From NCBI RefSeq assembly GCF_012927125.1, contig NZ_JABBFZ010000004.1:310001-374000 (forward strand): 64,000 nucleotides of DNA. The letters run 5' to 3'. Source of the stretch: Paraburkholderia antibiotica. GTDB taxonomy: Bacteria > Pseudomonadota > Gammaproteobacteria > Burkholderiales > Burkholderiaceae. Below the pieces are notes generated by a model. The model was not told the origin of the DNA and searched no databases. It saw only the letters and a program-made list of their open reading frames with translations. Shown here one piece after another: positions 7,213-16,269 of the stretch. Within the stretch, counting starts at the first letter, position 1. Every line of letters starts with the position of its first letter. The position numbers and the translations under genes were made by a program.

Positions 7213-8625
7213 TCACTTATGCCCGCCGCCCTCGCCCGGCTTGCGCACCGGCATGCTGCGCAAATCGCTCAGGAAAGTGTCGCGCCACACGCCGAGATCG
7301 TTCTCGCGCAACGCCGTCATATTGATCTCGTGACGCCGCTGGCGCGCCTCGAGCGGCATCTGCAACGCGCGCTGCAGCGCTTCGCACATGCCGATCGCGT
7401 CGTGTGGATTGACGAGCAGCGCGCCGCTCAATTCCGCGGCCGCGCCCGCGAAAATCGACAGCACCAGCACGCCGGGATCGTCGGGATTCTGCGCGGCGAC
7501 ATATTCCTTCGCGACCAGATTCATGCCGTCGTGCAGCGGCGTGACGAAGCCGATCTGCGATTCGCGAAACAGCGACATCAGTTTCCAGCGGTCGTACTGC
7601 TGGTTCAGATAGCGGATCGGCGTGTAGTCGAGCCCCGAGTAGCGGCCATTGATTCGGCCTGCTTCGTATTCGAGGTCCTGACGGATCTTCTGATACGTCG
7701 CGACGTCCGAGCGCGTCGGCGGCGCGATCTGCACGAGCGTGACGTTGCCGCGCCATTCGGGCGAGCGCTCCAGCAGCAGTTCGAACGAACGGAACCGCTC
7801 GACCAGCCCCTTCGAATAGTCGAGCCGGTCGACGCTCATGATCAGCTTGCGTCCTTCGAGACTCTGCTTCAGGTCGAGCACGTGCTGACGGCTTTCGTAG
7901 CGCTTCGCCTGCTCGGCGATTTCGTCGGGGAATACGCCGATCCGGTAGACGCCGGTGCGCAGCTTGCGGCCAAACGCTTCGACGCTATTGCCGCCGCTCA
8001 CACTGCCGCGCGCGTGGCGCGTCACGTAGTCGTGGAATGCCTGCTGGTCGGTGGCGGTCTGGAAACCGAGCAGGTCGTAGCACGACAGCGACTTCACGAG
8101 TTCTTCGTGCGGTGGAATGTTGAGCAGAATCTGCGGCGCGGGAAACGGAATGTGCAGGAAGAAACCGATGCGGTTCGTCACGCCCTCGTTGCGCAGCGCC
8201 TCGGCGAACGGAATCAGGTGGTAATCGTGAATCCATATGACGTCGTCGGGTTCGAGCAGCTTGATCAGCTTGTGCGCGAGCCACGCGTTGACGCGGCGAT
8301 AGCCCGCGTATTCGTCGCGCTCGTAGCGGGCGAGATCGTTGCGGTAGTGGAACACCGGCCACAACGTCGCGTTCGAGAAACCGCGGTAATACTGGTCGTA
8401 ATCCTTGCGGGTCAGTCCGACGGTCGCGAACGTCACCGCGCCGTCCTGTTCGAGCGCTGGTCCCGCGTTGGCGACGGTCTCGCTGACCACGTCGCCGCTC
8501 CAGCCGAACCAGACGCCGCCCGCGTCCTTCAGCGCGCCGAATACGCCGACGGCGAGGCCGCCCGCCGAGCCCTTCGTCTCCGTTGGCGTCGCGACGCGAT
8601 TCGACACGACGATCAGTCGGCCCAT
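7213..8625 (-). CDS. otsA: Alpha,alpha-trehalose-phosphate synthase (UDP-forming)
   Basis: A 470-residue GT20 enzyme of normal OtsA length that joins UDP-glucose and glucose-6-phosphate to trehalose-6-phosphate in the cytoplasm. Seen: MGRLIVVSNRV at the start, the GG loop near residue 22, YYRGFSNATLWPVFH (about 79-93), WIHDYHL with Asp134, VDRLDYSKGLVERF with the substrate-binding Arg and Lys, and HDGMNLVAKEYVA for the nucleotide sugar. GGAGG eight bases upstream fixes the ATG at 8625; a longer in-frame reading to 8763 has no such support. The phosphatase otsB is not adjacent in this window. A role in osmotic and desiccation tolerance follows from the family. Confidence 0.95.
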   Translation of the reverse strand: MGRLIVVSNRVATPTETKGSAGGLAVGVFGALKDAGGVWFGWSGDVVSETVANAGPALEQDGAVTFATVGLTRKDYDQYYRGFSNATLWPVFHYRNDLARYERDEYAGYRRVNAWLAHKLIKLLEPDDVIWIHDYHLIPFAEALRNEGVTNRIGFFLHIPFPAPQILLNIPPHEELVKSLSCYDLLGFQTATDQQAFHDYVTRHARGSVSGGNSVEAFGRKLRTGVYRIGVFPDEIAEQAKRYESRQHVLDLKQSLEGRKLIMSVDRLDYSKGLVERFRSFELLLERSPEWRGNVTLVQIAPPTRSDVATYQKIRQDLEYEAGRINGRYSGLDYTPIRYLNQQYDRWKLMSLFRESQIGFVTPLHDGMNLVAKEYVAAQNPDDPGVLVLSIFAGAAAELSGALLVNPHDAIGMCEALQRALQMPLEARQRRHEINMTALRENDLGVWRDTFLSDLRSMPVRKPGEGGGHK

Positions 8626-9129
8626 GTTGGATGTCCTCCGTAGTTCGTGCGGCGCGTGGGCGGTGGGGATCGAGGGCGTCGGGTGTTGCGCGCAGCTCGC
8701 GAGCGGTACGACGTTGCGTGCCGCTCGACACCGCGTGACGCACTGCAACGCCCCGCCCCGCAATCACGATCCCGCCTGCCGATACCGCGCCAGTTTCATG
8801 AGCGATCGGGCGTGCGTCAAACCATGGACGGTTCGCTTCCGCAGTTCGCTTCGGTGGATCACTTCAACGGTTCGTGCCTTCGATTCACGTTGGGTGTTTA
8901 CGCCTGGAAGCGCCCGCTGGGTCGTCGGCTGGGTCATCGAAAGGCGCCGGCCGGCGCGATGCATCGCCCGATCGGGTGCGATTGCGCACGCGGCGCAGCA
9001 AGCGGCGCGCCTGGACCACGCGGCACGTGCTACGTCATCGCGGATGCCCTGCTTGTCGCCGGTTTATAGCCCGGCATGCACCCCATCATGCACACGCTCC
9101 CGCCACCGCCAAAAGCGCGGGCCACGCGC
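8626..9129. other. 504-bp intergenic region
   Basis: It lies between the leftward channel gene and leftward otsA and presumably holds the otsA promoter. Open frames across it lack ribosome-binding sites and any recognisable protein. I saw no strong promoter or terminator. Confidence 0.4.
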
Positions 9130-10362
9130 CTAAGCCCGCTCCTTCGCCTTCTGCGCGGCCTCAGCCGTACCCGGCCGGCCGATGCGCGTCGCGACCGGGT
9201 CGGCCTCGGTATGCGCGGCGGTGCTGCCGGCCGGCGCCTGCATGCTGCGCGGCAACCAGTCGATCGGTCCCGTGCCGGGCGTTTCGAGCTCCGCCGACAC
9301 TTCAGCGCGGGCACGCGGCAGGTATTCCGGATAGTGTCGTTGAATAAAATCGAGCAGCCCTTCGCGCACGCGGCAACGCAGGTCCCACGCGAGACCGGAA
9401 TCGGGCGCGCTGACGAGCGCGCGCAACTGCATCGCGCGCTCGGTGCAGTCGACCACCTGCAATACCTGCACGCGTCGATCCCACTCCGGCGCGTTTTCGA
9501 CGAGTCGCGCGAGCTCTTCCCGCAACGGCGCGAGCGGCATCCGGTAATCGACGAACAGGAACACCGTGCCGATGATCTGCGAGCTGCTGCGGGTCCAGTT
9601 CAGGAACGGATTTTCGATAAACCATTGCAGCGGCACGATCAGCCGGCGCTGGTCCCACAGACGCACGGACACGTAGGTGCCGGTGATTTCCTCGATGCGC
9701 CCCCACTCGTTCTGGATCACGACGACGTCGTCGAGGCGAATCGGCTGCGACAGCGCGATCTGCAAGCCCGCGATCAGATTGCCGAGCACCGGCCGCGCGG
9801 CGATACCGGCGATGAGACCGGCGACACCAGCCGACGCCAGCAGGCTCGCGCCGATCTGGCGGACGTTCGGCAAGGTCATCAGCGCGCCGCCCACGCCGAT
9901 GATCACGATCACGGTCATCACCGAACGCGCGAGCACCCGCGCCTGCGTATGGATGCGGCGCGCCTGCAGGTTATCGGCGGTATCGAGCGGATGGGCGCGA
10001 ATGATCGCCTCGCCGATCGCCGCGGCCGAGCGCACCGACAGCCACGTGAGCGCGGCGATCAGCGCGATGCCCGTGACGTCGCGGACCGGTTCGATGAGAT
10101 TGAGGGTGTCGGGCGCCTCGGACCAGATCCACGCGAGCACGAGGATCACGAGCGCAAACAGCGACGGTTTGTCGATGTAGCGCAGCACCACGCTGGCGAG
10201 CGCATGAGGCTCGGCGATGCGCTTGACCACGCGCGCGCCGAAGCGATGCACGCCGATTGCCGCGACCGTCATGATCGCGGTCACGATCAGCGTGCCAAAC
10301 CAGCTGTGCAGCGGCGCGGCGGCCACCTGGCTGAAGTCGTCGAAAGTCGGCATAACGGGCAT
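9130..10362 (-). CDS. MscS-family mechanosensitive channel
   Basis: A 410-residue membrane protein with about four to five helices in the first 205 residues, among them FGTLIVTAIMTVAAIGVHRF, LFALVILVLAWIWSE and VIVIIGVGGALMTL. The pore helix and beta domain of the MscS family follow: LLASAGVAGLIAGIAARPVLGN, then QPIRLDDVVVIQNEWGRIEEITGTYVSVRLWDQRRLIVP. The C-terminal 60 residues are polar and disordered-looking. Such channels open on membrane tension and release solutes on osmotic downshock. Two ATGs nine bases apart (10362 and 10353) share one GGAGGA, so the start could be either. The nearby trehalose synthase fits an osmotic-stress theme, but no operon is evident. Confidence 0.9.
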   Translation of the reverse strand: MPVMPTFDDFSQVAAAPLHSWFGTLIVTAIMTVAAIGVHRFGARVVKRIAEPHALASVVLRYIDKPSLFALVILVLAWIWSEAPDTLNLIEPVRDVTGIALIAALTWLSVRSAAAIGEAIIRAHPLDTADNLQARRIHTQARVLARSVMTVIVIIGVGGALMTLPNVRQIGASLLASAGVAGLIAGIAARPVLGNLIAGLQIALSQPIRLDDVVVIQNEWGRIEEITGTYVSVRLWDQRRLIVPLQWFIENPFLNWTRSSSQIIGTVFLFVDYRMPLAPLREELARLVENAPEWDRRVQVLQVVDCTERAMQLRALVSAPDSGLAWDLRCRVREGLLDFIQRHYPEYLPRARAEVSAELETPGTGPIDWLPRSMQAPAGSTAAHTEADPVATRIGRPGTAEAAQKAKERA

Positions 10363-10542
10363 CTTCCTCCAGGCTCGAAGAGCGGCGGCACGCCTGCGGG
10401 ACTACTGACATCTGCGGGGGCCGCGACCGGCATCAAACCGGCATGGCACGGGCATCGCAACGGCCCCCTCGACACCCGGCGCCCACCACGGACGCTCAGG
10501 CGTTACGCCGGGCGGCTCACCCGGCGCGTCCGGCAGCCTGGG

Positions 10543-10899
10543 TCAGCTGCCGCTCCTGCACGGAAACGCCTTGCCGAGTCCCAGCGAAATCGCCGTGCTG
10601 GCGTTATAACCCGCGGCGTTCGGGTTCTCGGCGATGTACTTGCGCACCGCGTCGGTCAACTGCGCGGAGCGCGCATCCGGCGGCAGGCAGAAGTACTGGC
10701 CGACGCGCGGACCGGTGGTGCCGCCGATCGCGTCGATCGTGTTGAAAATGCCGTCGGCGGCGCCTTCGATATAGGCCGCGCAGGCACTACGCGAAGCCAC
10801 GTCGGTCTTGGTGCACAGCTTGTTGAGGTCGCCCCCCGTAAAGGCGGCTGCCGAAAGTGGCAAGGCAAGCGCCCCGGCGAAAATCAAAGCCCGCAGCAT
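10543..10899 (-). CDS. Rap1a/Tai-like periplasmic protein
   Basis: A 118-residue protein with a signal peptide (MLRALIFAGALALPLSAAAF) and a small domain resembling Rap1a/Tai-type immunity proteins: LNKLCTKTDVASRSACAAYIEGAADGIF, YFCLPPDARSAQLTDAVRKYI, then a closing FPCRSGS. Four Cys could form two disulfides. AAGGA six bases upstream supports the start. In Serratia, Rap1a neutralises a type VI secretion peptidoglycan amidase (Tae4 class). No effector or secretion gene lies beside this one, so an orphan immunity or unrelated housekeeping role is open. Confidence 0.75.
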   Translation of the reverse strand: MLRALIFAGALALPLSAAAFTGGDLNKLCTKTDVASRSACAAYIEGAADGIFNTIDAIGGTTGPRVGQYFCLPPDARSAQLTDAVRKYIAENPNAAGYNASTAISLGLGKAFPCRSGS

Positions 10900-11171
10900 G
10901 GTGTTCCTTTTCAGGTTTGTTTATCACGCGGTCTTTTCGCCGCATCCGGATGACACGCCGCACGGCGCGCCAAAGTCGTCATTCTGCACTGTTTTACACG
11001 GCGGCAGCAGGCCGGGCGGCGCCGATGTCAGACAAATATGGGCCAATCCGTCATCAAACGGGCGTCACCCAACGAGCATCGCGAAACGCGCATCGTCGAA
11101 CGAGCAGCCAGCCACACGCGAGCTTTATGCGGACTGCGCGCGGCCGGCTTGCCGCCCCGTCGGTCGTCCCG

Positions 11172-11882
11172 TTACTTCTGCGGCATCTGCTGCATGCGCG
11201 CGGTGAGTCCTTCGACGACGTCCGGCTCCTTGTAGGTCTTCGCGAAATCGAGCGCGGTCATGCCGATCTGGTTCTTCACGCTGAGGTCCGCGCCGTTGTC
11301 GAGCAGCAGCTTGACGGTCGACACGTGGCCGCCACGCGCGGCCATCATCAGCGGCGTGGTGCCGTTCGGCGAGCCCGCGTCGACATAGGCCGAGTGGTCG
11401 AGCAGCACCTTGACGATGTCGTCGTGGCCGTTCGCGGCCGCGTAGTGCAGCGGCGCCCAGCCCTTCTTGTTGACCTCCGCGTCCTTCGCGATCAGCAGAT
11501 TCACGATGTTCAGGTCGCCGGCCAGCGACGCCATCATCAGCGCGTTTTCGCCGGCCTTGTCCTGGATTTCGATGTCGGTCTTCGGATTCGCGAGCAGCGC
11601 GGCCGTGACCTTGTCCGACTTCTCGCGCGCGGCGATCACCAGCAGCGGGATGCCCTGACTGTCGACGCTGTTCGGGTCCATGCCCTTGCCGAGCAGCTTG
11701 TTGACGCCGTCGACGTCGTCGAACTTGACCGACTTGATCAGCGAGTCGATCGGCGCCGCGTGCGCGGGCACCGCGACCAGCGCGGCGCAGGCGAGCGCGG
11801 CGGCACAGGCGAAGCGGCGCGCGGGTACGAGCGCGCGGGAAGTCTGTTGGAAAGCAGCGGACGACGTCGAAATATTTTTCAT
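11172..11882 (-). CDS. Exported ankyrin-repeat protein
   Basis: A 236-residue protein with a long N-terminal signal (Arg-containing n-region then FACAAALACAALVAVPAHA, cleavage near residue 42) followed by five ankyrin repeats: the typical pattern G-x-APLHYAAANGHDDIVKVLLD appears in the third, NGTTPLMMAARGGHVSTVKLLL in the fourth. Such periplasmic ankyrin proteins occur widely in proteobacteria, and one described type (AnkB in Pseudomonas) supports periplasmic catalase. No catalase lies next to this gene, so the partner is unknown. The region just upstream is A+T-rich and the ribosome-binding site is weak. Confidence 0.88.
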   Translation of the reverse strand: MKNISTSSAAFQQTSRALVPARRFACAAALACAALVAVPAHAAPIDSLIKSVKFDDVDGVNKLLGKGMDPNSVDSQGIPLLVIAAREKSDKVTAALLANPKTDIEIQDKAGENALMMASLAGDLNIVNLLIAKDAEVNKKGWAPLHYAAANGHDDIVKVLLDHSAYVDAGSPNGTTPLMMAARGGHVSTVKLLLDNGADLSVKNQIGMTALDFAKTYKEPDVVEGLTARMQQMPQK

Positions 11883-11956
11883 ATAGTACTTTAGGAAACT
11901 TCCCTATCCCTTTGATGTTGCTGGATTTTCAGTTGGCGATTTCGCGCAGGCTGCCT

Positions 11957-12748
11957 TCAGGCGACAGCCGGCGCGGGAATCTTGAACAGCCTGAAAAAGT
12001 TCTGCGTGGTCGCGGCCGCGAGGGCCTCGTCCGGCATCTCGCGTTGCTGCGCGATGAAGCGTCCGACATAACTGACGTACGCAGGTTCATTCGGCTTGCC
12101 GCGATACGGCACCGGCGCCAGATACGGCGAGTCGGTTTCGATCAGCAGACGCTCGAGCGGCACGCGGCGCGCGACATCCTGCACGTCGGTCGCGCTCTTG
12201 AACGTGACGATGCCCGACAGCGAGATGTAGAAGTTCTGCGCGAGCGCCTGCTCGGCGATCGCCCACGGCTCGGTGAAGCAGTGCATCACCCCGCCCGGCT
12301 CGCCCGCGCGCTCCTCGGCCATGATGCGCAGCGTATCTTCCGATGCCGCGCGCGTGTGGACGATCAGCGGTTTGCCGGTCGCGTGCGCGGCGCGGATGTG
12401 GGTGCGAAAACGCTCGCGCTGCCACTCCATGTCGGCGATCGAACGGCCTTCCAGGCGGTAGTAATCGAGCCCGGTCTCGCCGATCGCGACAACCTTCGGG
12501 TGTTCGGCCAGCTCGACCAGTTCGGCGACGCTCGGCTCGCGCATGTGCTCGTGGTCCGGATGCACGCCGACCGACGCGTAGACGTTGTCGCAACGGCTGG
12601 CGATATCCAGCACGGACGGCAGCGTTTCGAGATCCACCGACACGCACAGCGCGTGCGTGACCGAAAGGCTGCGCATGTTTTCGAGCACTTGCGGCAGACG
12701 ATCCGCGAGTCCTTCGAAATTGATATGGCAGTGCGAGTCGACAAACAT
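11957..12748 (-). CDS. ycfH: TatD-family metal-dependent hydrolase (YcfH type)
   Basis: A 263-residue TIM-barrel hydrolase of the TatD family. Metal ligands: HxH in MFVDSHCHINFEG, Glu in AIGETGLDYY, His in PLIVHTRAA, His in GVMHCFTEPW, and Asp in LLIETDSPYLAP. TatD proteins are DNases or D-aminoacyl-tRNA deacylase-like enzymes in the cytoplasm. AGGA eight bases upstream supports the ATG. In E. coli ycfH is the last gene of the mltG-tmk-holB-ycfH run; here the same order is kept with an acetyltransferase between holB and ycfH, which is why this paralogue name is chosen. Confidence 0.92.
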   Translation of the reverse strand: MFVDSHCHINFEGLADRLPQVLENMRSLSVTHALCVSVDLETLPSVLDIASRCDNVYASVGVHPDHEHMREPSVAELVELAEHPKVVAIGETGLDYYRLEGRSIADMEWQRERFRTHIRAAHATGKPLIVHTRAASEDTLRIMAEERAGEPGGVMHCFTEPWAIAEQALAQNFYISLSGIVTFKSATDVQDVARRVPLERLLIETDSPYLAPVPYRGKPNEPAYVSYVGRFIAQQREMPDEALAAATTQNFFRLFKIPAPAVA

Positions 12749-12866
12749 AAGCAGGTCCTGCGGAAAGTTAGCTGACGGCCGGGCAATCGATTCGAGGTTA
12801 GAGGTTCCTGGCTGGAACCCCGGCGGTTCGATGCCGGCCGCCCGGAACGGCTTGGGGGCGCGTGCC

Positions 12867-13382
12867 TTAGCCCGCGTGGGCGAGGCGCTTGCCGAGAATC
12901 ACCAGATCGCGCTCGACGCCATCCAGCACCGCGACGCGCGGCAGCGAGCCCCACGTGTCGAAGCCGAAGCCGCGGAACAGCCGCACGCTGGCTTCATTGT
13001 GACCGAAGACGAAGCCGAGCACCGTATCGATGCCGAGGCCCGGCGCCGCTTCCAGCGAGGCCGCGAGCAACTGCTTGCCGAGCCCCTGGCCGCGCGCGCT
13101 TTCGTCGAGATAGATGCTGACTTCGGCGGTGCGCTGATAGGCCGGACGGCCGTAGAAATCCGAAAAGCTCAGCCACGCGATCACGCGACCCGCCTGCCGC
13201 GGATCCTCGACGACCCACAGCGGACGCTTCTGCGGCCCGTGCGCGTGAAACCACGCATGCCGGCTTTCGACGCTGACCGGCTCGAGATCGGCGGTGACCT
13301 GCCGCGACGGAATGGTCGAATTGTAGATGGCGACGATCGCGGGCAGATCGTCGAGCGTGGCATCGCGGTAGGAAAGGCTCAT
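12867..13382 (-). CDS. GNAT acetyltransferase (phosphinothricin acetyltransferase-like)
   Basis: A 171-residue acyl-CoA N-acyltransferase (MSLSYRDATLDDLPAIVAIYN...). It follows the family pattern closely: PLWVVED, VIAWLSFSDFYGRPAYQRTAEVSIYLD, the acetyl-CoA loop RGQGLGKQLL, and FGHNEASVRLFRGFGFDTWG. Relatives acetylate phosphinothricin or methionine sulfone/sulfoximine. The ATG at 13382 matches the family N-terminus; upstream in-frame sequence to 13475 overlaps holB and is rejected. It sits 37 bp after holB and 118 bp before ycfH, inserted into an otherwise conserved operon. The substrate is not known. Confidence 0.88.
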   Translation of the reverse strand: MSLSYRDATLDDLPAIVAIYNSTIPSRQVTADLEPVSVESRHAWFHAHGPQKRPLWVVEDPRQAGRVIAWLSFSDFYGRPAYQRTAEVSIYLDESARGQGLGKQLLAASLEAAPGLGIDTVLGFVFGHNEASVRLFRGFGFDTWGSLPRVAVLDGVERDLVILGKRLAHAG

Positions 13383-13419
13383 GGTGATTGATTTGAATGG
13401 AGACGGACCAGATGAAGGC

Positions 13420-14463
13420 TCACGCGAACAGCGCGCGATAGCCGATAAACAGTTCCTCGAACACGAGGCGCGCATTCAGCGGGTGATTTTCGACCGCGCG
13501 TTGCCGCGTCACGACGCGCAGAAACCGCGCGAACGCGTTGGCGTCGGCCTGCGACGCGCAGCGCGCGAGGGCCGTGCTCGCCTGCGGGAAATAGCGCGGC
13601 GCGCCGGCGGTATGCTGCGCGAGCAGATCGTACATCCAGCGCTGCAGCCAGCCGAGCACGAGCGGCACCGGCAGCTTCTGCAACGCCTCGCCGCATGCGA
13701 ACGCATCGCAGCCGGCGCCGGCCGCGAGCTGCTTCAGGGTCCAGTCGCGCAGCGTGCGGTTTTCGTCGCTGGCGAGGGCGAGCGCCGCGAGCGGCGCGCC
13801 GCCCGCTTCGGCGAGCAGCGCCGGGGCTTCGTCGATGCCTTGCGCGGCAAGCCATTGCGTGGCCGCCTGCGGCGCGGGCACGCTCATCGGCCACTGCCGG
13901 CAGCGGCTGATGATGGTCGGCAGCAGCCGGTCGATACGTGCCGACACCATCAGGAACACCACGCCGGCGGGCGGTTCCTCGAGCGTCTTGAGCAGCGCGT
14001 TGGCGGCCGCGACGTTAAGCGCCTCGGCCGGATACAGCACGACCACGCGCGCGCCGCCACGGTGCGAACCGACGCCGACGAAGTCGAGCAAACCGCGGAT
14101 CTGCTCGATCTTGATTTCCTTGCTGGGCGTGCGGGTCTTCTTGCCTTCGTCGCCATCGGCTTTGTCGGCCTTCTCGTCGGCGCCGCTCGAGGCATTCACC
14201 GGGCCAGCTTCGGCGGCGAGCGCCTCCGGCACGACGATCCGGTAATCGGGATGATTGCCCTGCGCAAACCAGTTGCAGGCCACGCACGTGCCGCACGGCT
14301 CGCCGTTGGCTTGCTGCGCCTCGCACAGCAGACCCTGCGCGAGATGCTGCGCGAAGCGCAGCTTGCCGATGCCCGCCTGGCCGTGCAACAGCAAAGCGTG
14401 CGGCCAGTGAGCGCGCAGCTGCTGAAGGCGGTTCCAATCATCGGCCTGCCACGGATAAATCAT
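13420..14463 (-). CDS. holB: DNA polymerase III subunit delta'
   Basis: A 347-residue AAA+ clamp-loader subunit. Seen: the N-terminal MIYPWQADDW, a Walker-A-like loop HGQAGIGK (27-34), the zinc module Cys47-X9-Cys57-X2-Cys60-X2-Cys63, EIKIEQIRGLLDFV, ALLKTLEEPPAGVVFLM and the sensor-1 region TIISRCRQWPM. Delta' is a rigid part of the clamp loader that helps put the beta clamp on DNA. An unusual charged insert at about 92-115, rich in Lys, Asp and Gly, sits before the EIKIEQ segment. The gap to tmk is 95 bp and A+T-rich, with a possible own promoter. Confidence 0.95.
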   Translation of the reverse strand: MIYPWQADDWNRLQQLRAHWPHALLLHGQAGIGKLRFAQHLAQGLLCEAQQANGEPCGTCVACNWFAQGNHPDYRIVVPEALAAEAGPVNASSGADEKADKADGDEGKKTRTPSKEIKIEQIRGLLDFVGVGSHRGGARVVVLYPAEALNVAAANALLKTLEEPPAGVVFLMVSARIDRLLPTIISRCRQWPMSVPAPQAATQWLAAQGIDEAPALLAEAGGAPLAALALASDENRTLRDWTLKQLAAGAGCDAFACGEALQKLPVPLVLGWLQRWMYDLLAQHTAGAPRYFPQASTALARCASQADANAFARFLRVVTRQRAVENHPLNARLVFEELFIGYRALFA

Positions 14464-14541
14464 CGTTTGTCTTTTGCAATCAATGGGTTGAATACACTAT
14501 CTGAGATATCGTGCGAGCTTTTGAGGCTCTTATGAATTTTG

Positions 14542-14572
14542 ATTATATTGATTTAAAATCAAAGCGTTGCAA
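14542..14572 (-). promoter_or_regulatory. Possible promoter in front of holB
   Basis: On the minus strand TTGCAA (14567-14572) and a consensus TATAAT (14542-14547) are 19 bases apart, overlapping the end of tmk. A small inverted repeat TTTGATT/AATCAAA (14538-14544, 14557-14563) surrounds it. The 95-bp tmk-holB spacer is the most A+T-rich stretch nearby. Confidence 0.35.
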
Positions 14573-15185
14573 TCAATTCTTCAAGTTGTTTCTGAATTCG
14601 CGCGATGCTCTGTGAAGAGTCGATGATAGCGAATCGATAAGGCGCCTCTTCCGCGCGGCGCATGTATTCGGCGCGCGTGCGCTCGAAAAACGCCGCCGAT
14701 TCGCTCTCGAAACGGTCCGGATTGCGCGCCGCGCTCCGGCGCTCGTTGGCGATCGCGGGCGGCAGGTCGAACAGCACGGTCAGATCCGGCTGGAAACCGC
14801 CCTGCACCCAACGCTCGAGCGCCTCCAGCTTGTCGCGCGGCAGGCCGCGGCCGCCGCCCTGATAGGCGAAGGTCGCGTCGGTGAAACGGTCCGACAGCAC
14901 CCAGTCGCCGCGCGCGAGCGCCGGCTCGATCACCTCGGCCAGATGCTGACGGCGCAGCGCGAACATCAGCAGCGCTTCGGTTTCGAGGTCCATCTTCTGA
15001 TGCAGCACGATCTCGCGGATCTGCTCGCCGAGCGGCGTGCCGCCCGGCTCGCGCGTCATCACGACCGAACGGCCGCCCGCCGCCGCGAGCTTCGCTTCGA
15101 GCCGTTCGCGGAACCAGCCCAGATGGGTGGTTTTGCCCGCACCGTCGATGCCTTCAAACGTAATGAATTTGCCGCGCGCCATCAT
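14559..15185 (-). CDS. tmk: Thymidylate kinase
   Basis: A 208-residue dTMP kinase that makes dTDP for DNA synthesis. Seen: P-loop [16 protein letters not shown] near the N-terminus, [19 protein letters not shown], the DR motif and lid region [19 protein letters not shown], and [22 protein letters not shown]. The start is one of two tandem ATGs; the first (15185) overlaps the mltG stop codon as ATGA, so the two genes are translationally coupled. The order mltG-tmk-holB is the same as in E. coli. Confidence 0.96.
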   Translation of the reverse strand: MMARGKFITFEGIDGAGKTTHLGWFRERLEAKLAAAGGRSVVMTREPGGTPLGEQIREIVLHQKMDLETEALLMFALRRQHLAEVIEPALARGDWVLSDRFTDATFAYQGGGRGLPRDKLEALERWVQGGFQPDLTVLFDLPPAIANERRSAARNPDRFESESAAFFERTRAEYMRRAEEAPYRFAIIDSSQSIARIQKQLEELIATL

Positions 15186-16192
15186 TGCCCTCGAATGTAT
15201 TTGTCCACGGCCTTGTTGTGTTCGCCGAGGGTGTCAGAAAAGATGCTGCTGCCGTCGCCGCGCGACACGAAGTAAAGCGCACTGCTTGGCGCCGGATTCA
15301 TCGCCGCCTGTAGCGACGCGACGCCGGGCAGCGAAATCGGCGTGGGCGGCAAGCCCATGCGGGTGTAGGTATTGTAGGGAGTGTCGGTCTGCAGGTCTTT
15401 CTTTCTGATGTGACCGGCATAGCTGTCGCCCATCCCGTAGATCACCGTGGGGTCGGTCTGCAGCGGCATGCCCGCGCGCAGACGGTTCGCGAACACGGCC
15501 GCCACCAGCGTGCGGTCGGACGGCTTGCCGGTTTCCTTCTCGATGATCGAGGCCATCGTCAGCGCGTCGTACGGCGTCTTGTACGGCAGGTTCGGCGCGC
15601 GCGCGAGCCACGCTTCGTCGAGCCGCACGCGCATCAGCCGGTACGCGCGCCGATAGATGTCGAGGTCGCTCGTGCCCTTGTCGAACAGATAGGTATCCGG
15701 GAAGAACAGCCCCTCGCCGTTGCCGATCGACGCCTCCGGCGCGCCGATCGCGGTCATCAGATCGGCGTCGCTGAGACCCGCCGAATCGTGCTTCAGCGCG
15801 GGATTCGCGTCGAGCTCGGCGCGCATGCGCTTGAAGGTCCAGCCTTCGATAATCGTCGCCACGTACTCGTTGACGTCGCCGCGCGCGATCTTCTGCAGCA
15901 CGTCGTACGGTGTGATGCCGGTCTTGAACTCGTAGTTGCCGGACTTCAGCTCACTTTGCAGGCCGAGCAGCCGCGTCATCGCGATAAACAGCTCGGGCTC
16001 GACCGGCACGCCGCCGCGATTGAGCTGCAGCGCGACGCTGCGCAGGCTGCTGTGCGGTTTGACGGTGACGTCGAGTTGCGCCGGGGTCAGTTCGAGCGGG
16101 CTCGTGGCCCAGTGATATCCGGCGGCCATAGCCGCCGCGGCCAGCACAACGACGACTGCGCCGGCGGCGAAGCATTTCTTCAGGAGGGACAT
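15182..16192 (-). CDS. mltG: Endolytic murein transglycosylase
   Basis: A 336-residue YceG/MltG protein with one N-terminal membrane anchor (about residues 7-25), a LysM-like region ([20 protein letters not shown]) and the transglycosylase domain. The catalytic Glu218 lies in ASIIEKETG, followed by [24 protein letters not shown] and [18 protein letters not shown], all highly conserved. It cleaves nascent peptidoglycan strands in the periplasm and helps set strand length. It overlaps tmk by four bases and is divergent from ygfZ 77 bp away, so both promoters lie in that gap. Confidence 0.95.
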   Translation of the reverse strand: MSLLKKCFAAGAVVVVLAAAAMAAGYHWATSPLELTPAQLDVTVKPHSSLRSVALQLNRGGVPVEPELFIAMTRLLGLQSELKSGNYEFKTGITPYDVLQKIARGDVNEYVATIIEGWTFKRMRAELDANPALKHDSAGLSDADLMTAIGAPEASIGNGEGLFFPDTYLFDKGTSDLDIYRRAYRLMRVRLDEAWLARAPNLPYKTPYDALTMASIIEKETGKPSDRTLVAAVFANRLRAGMPLQTDPTVIYGMGDSYAGHIRKKDLQTDTPYNTYTRMGLPPTPISLPGVASLQAAMNPAPSSALYFVSRGDGSSIFSDTLGEHNKAVDKYIRGQ

Positions 16193-16269
16193 GGAAACGT
16201 GACGGGGTTGGACTGAATATAATAACTGTTTGCCTTAGCCAAAGTCAGAATTGACTGTTCCCGGAATCC

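Noticed and set aside
9076..10953. A 625-codon rightward frame over the channel and Rap1a-like genes
   Set aside because: Spans two leftward genes with good ribosome-binding sites; an Arg-rich antisense product.
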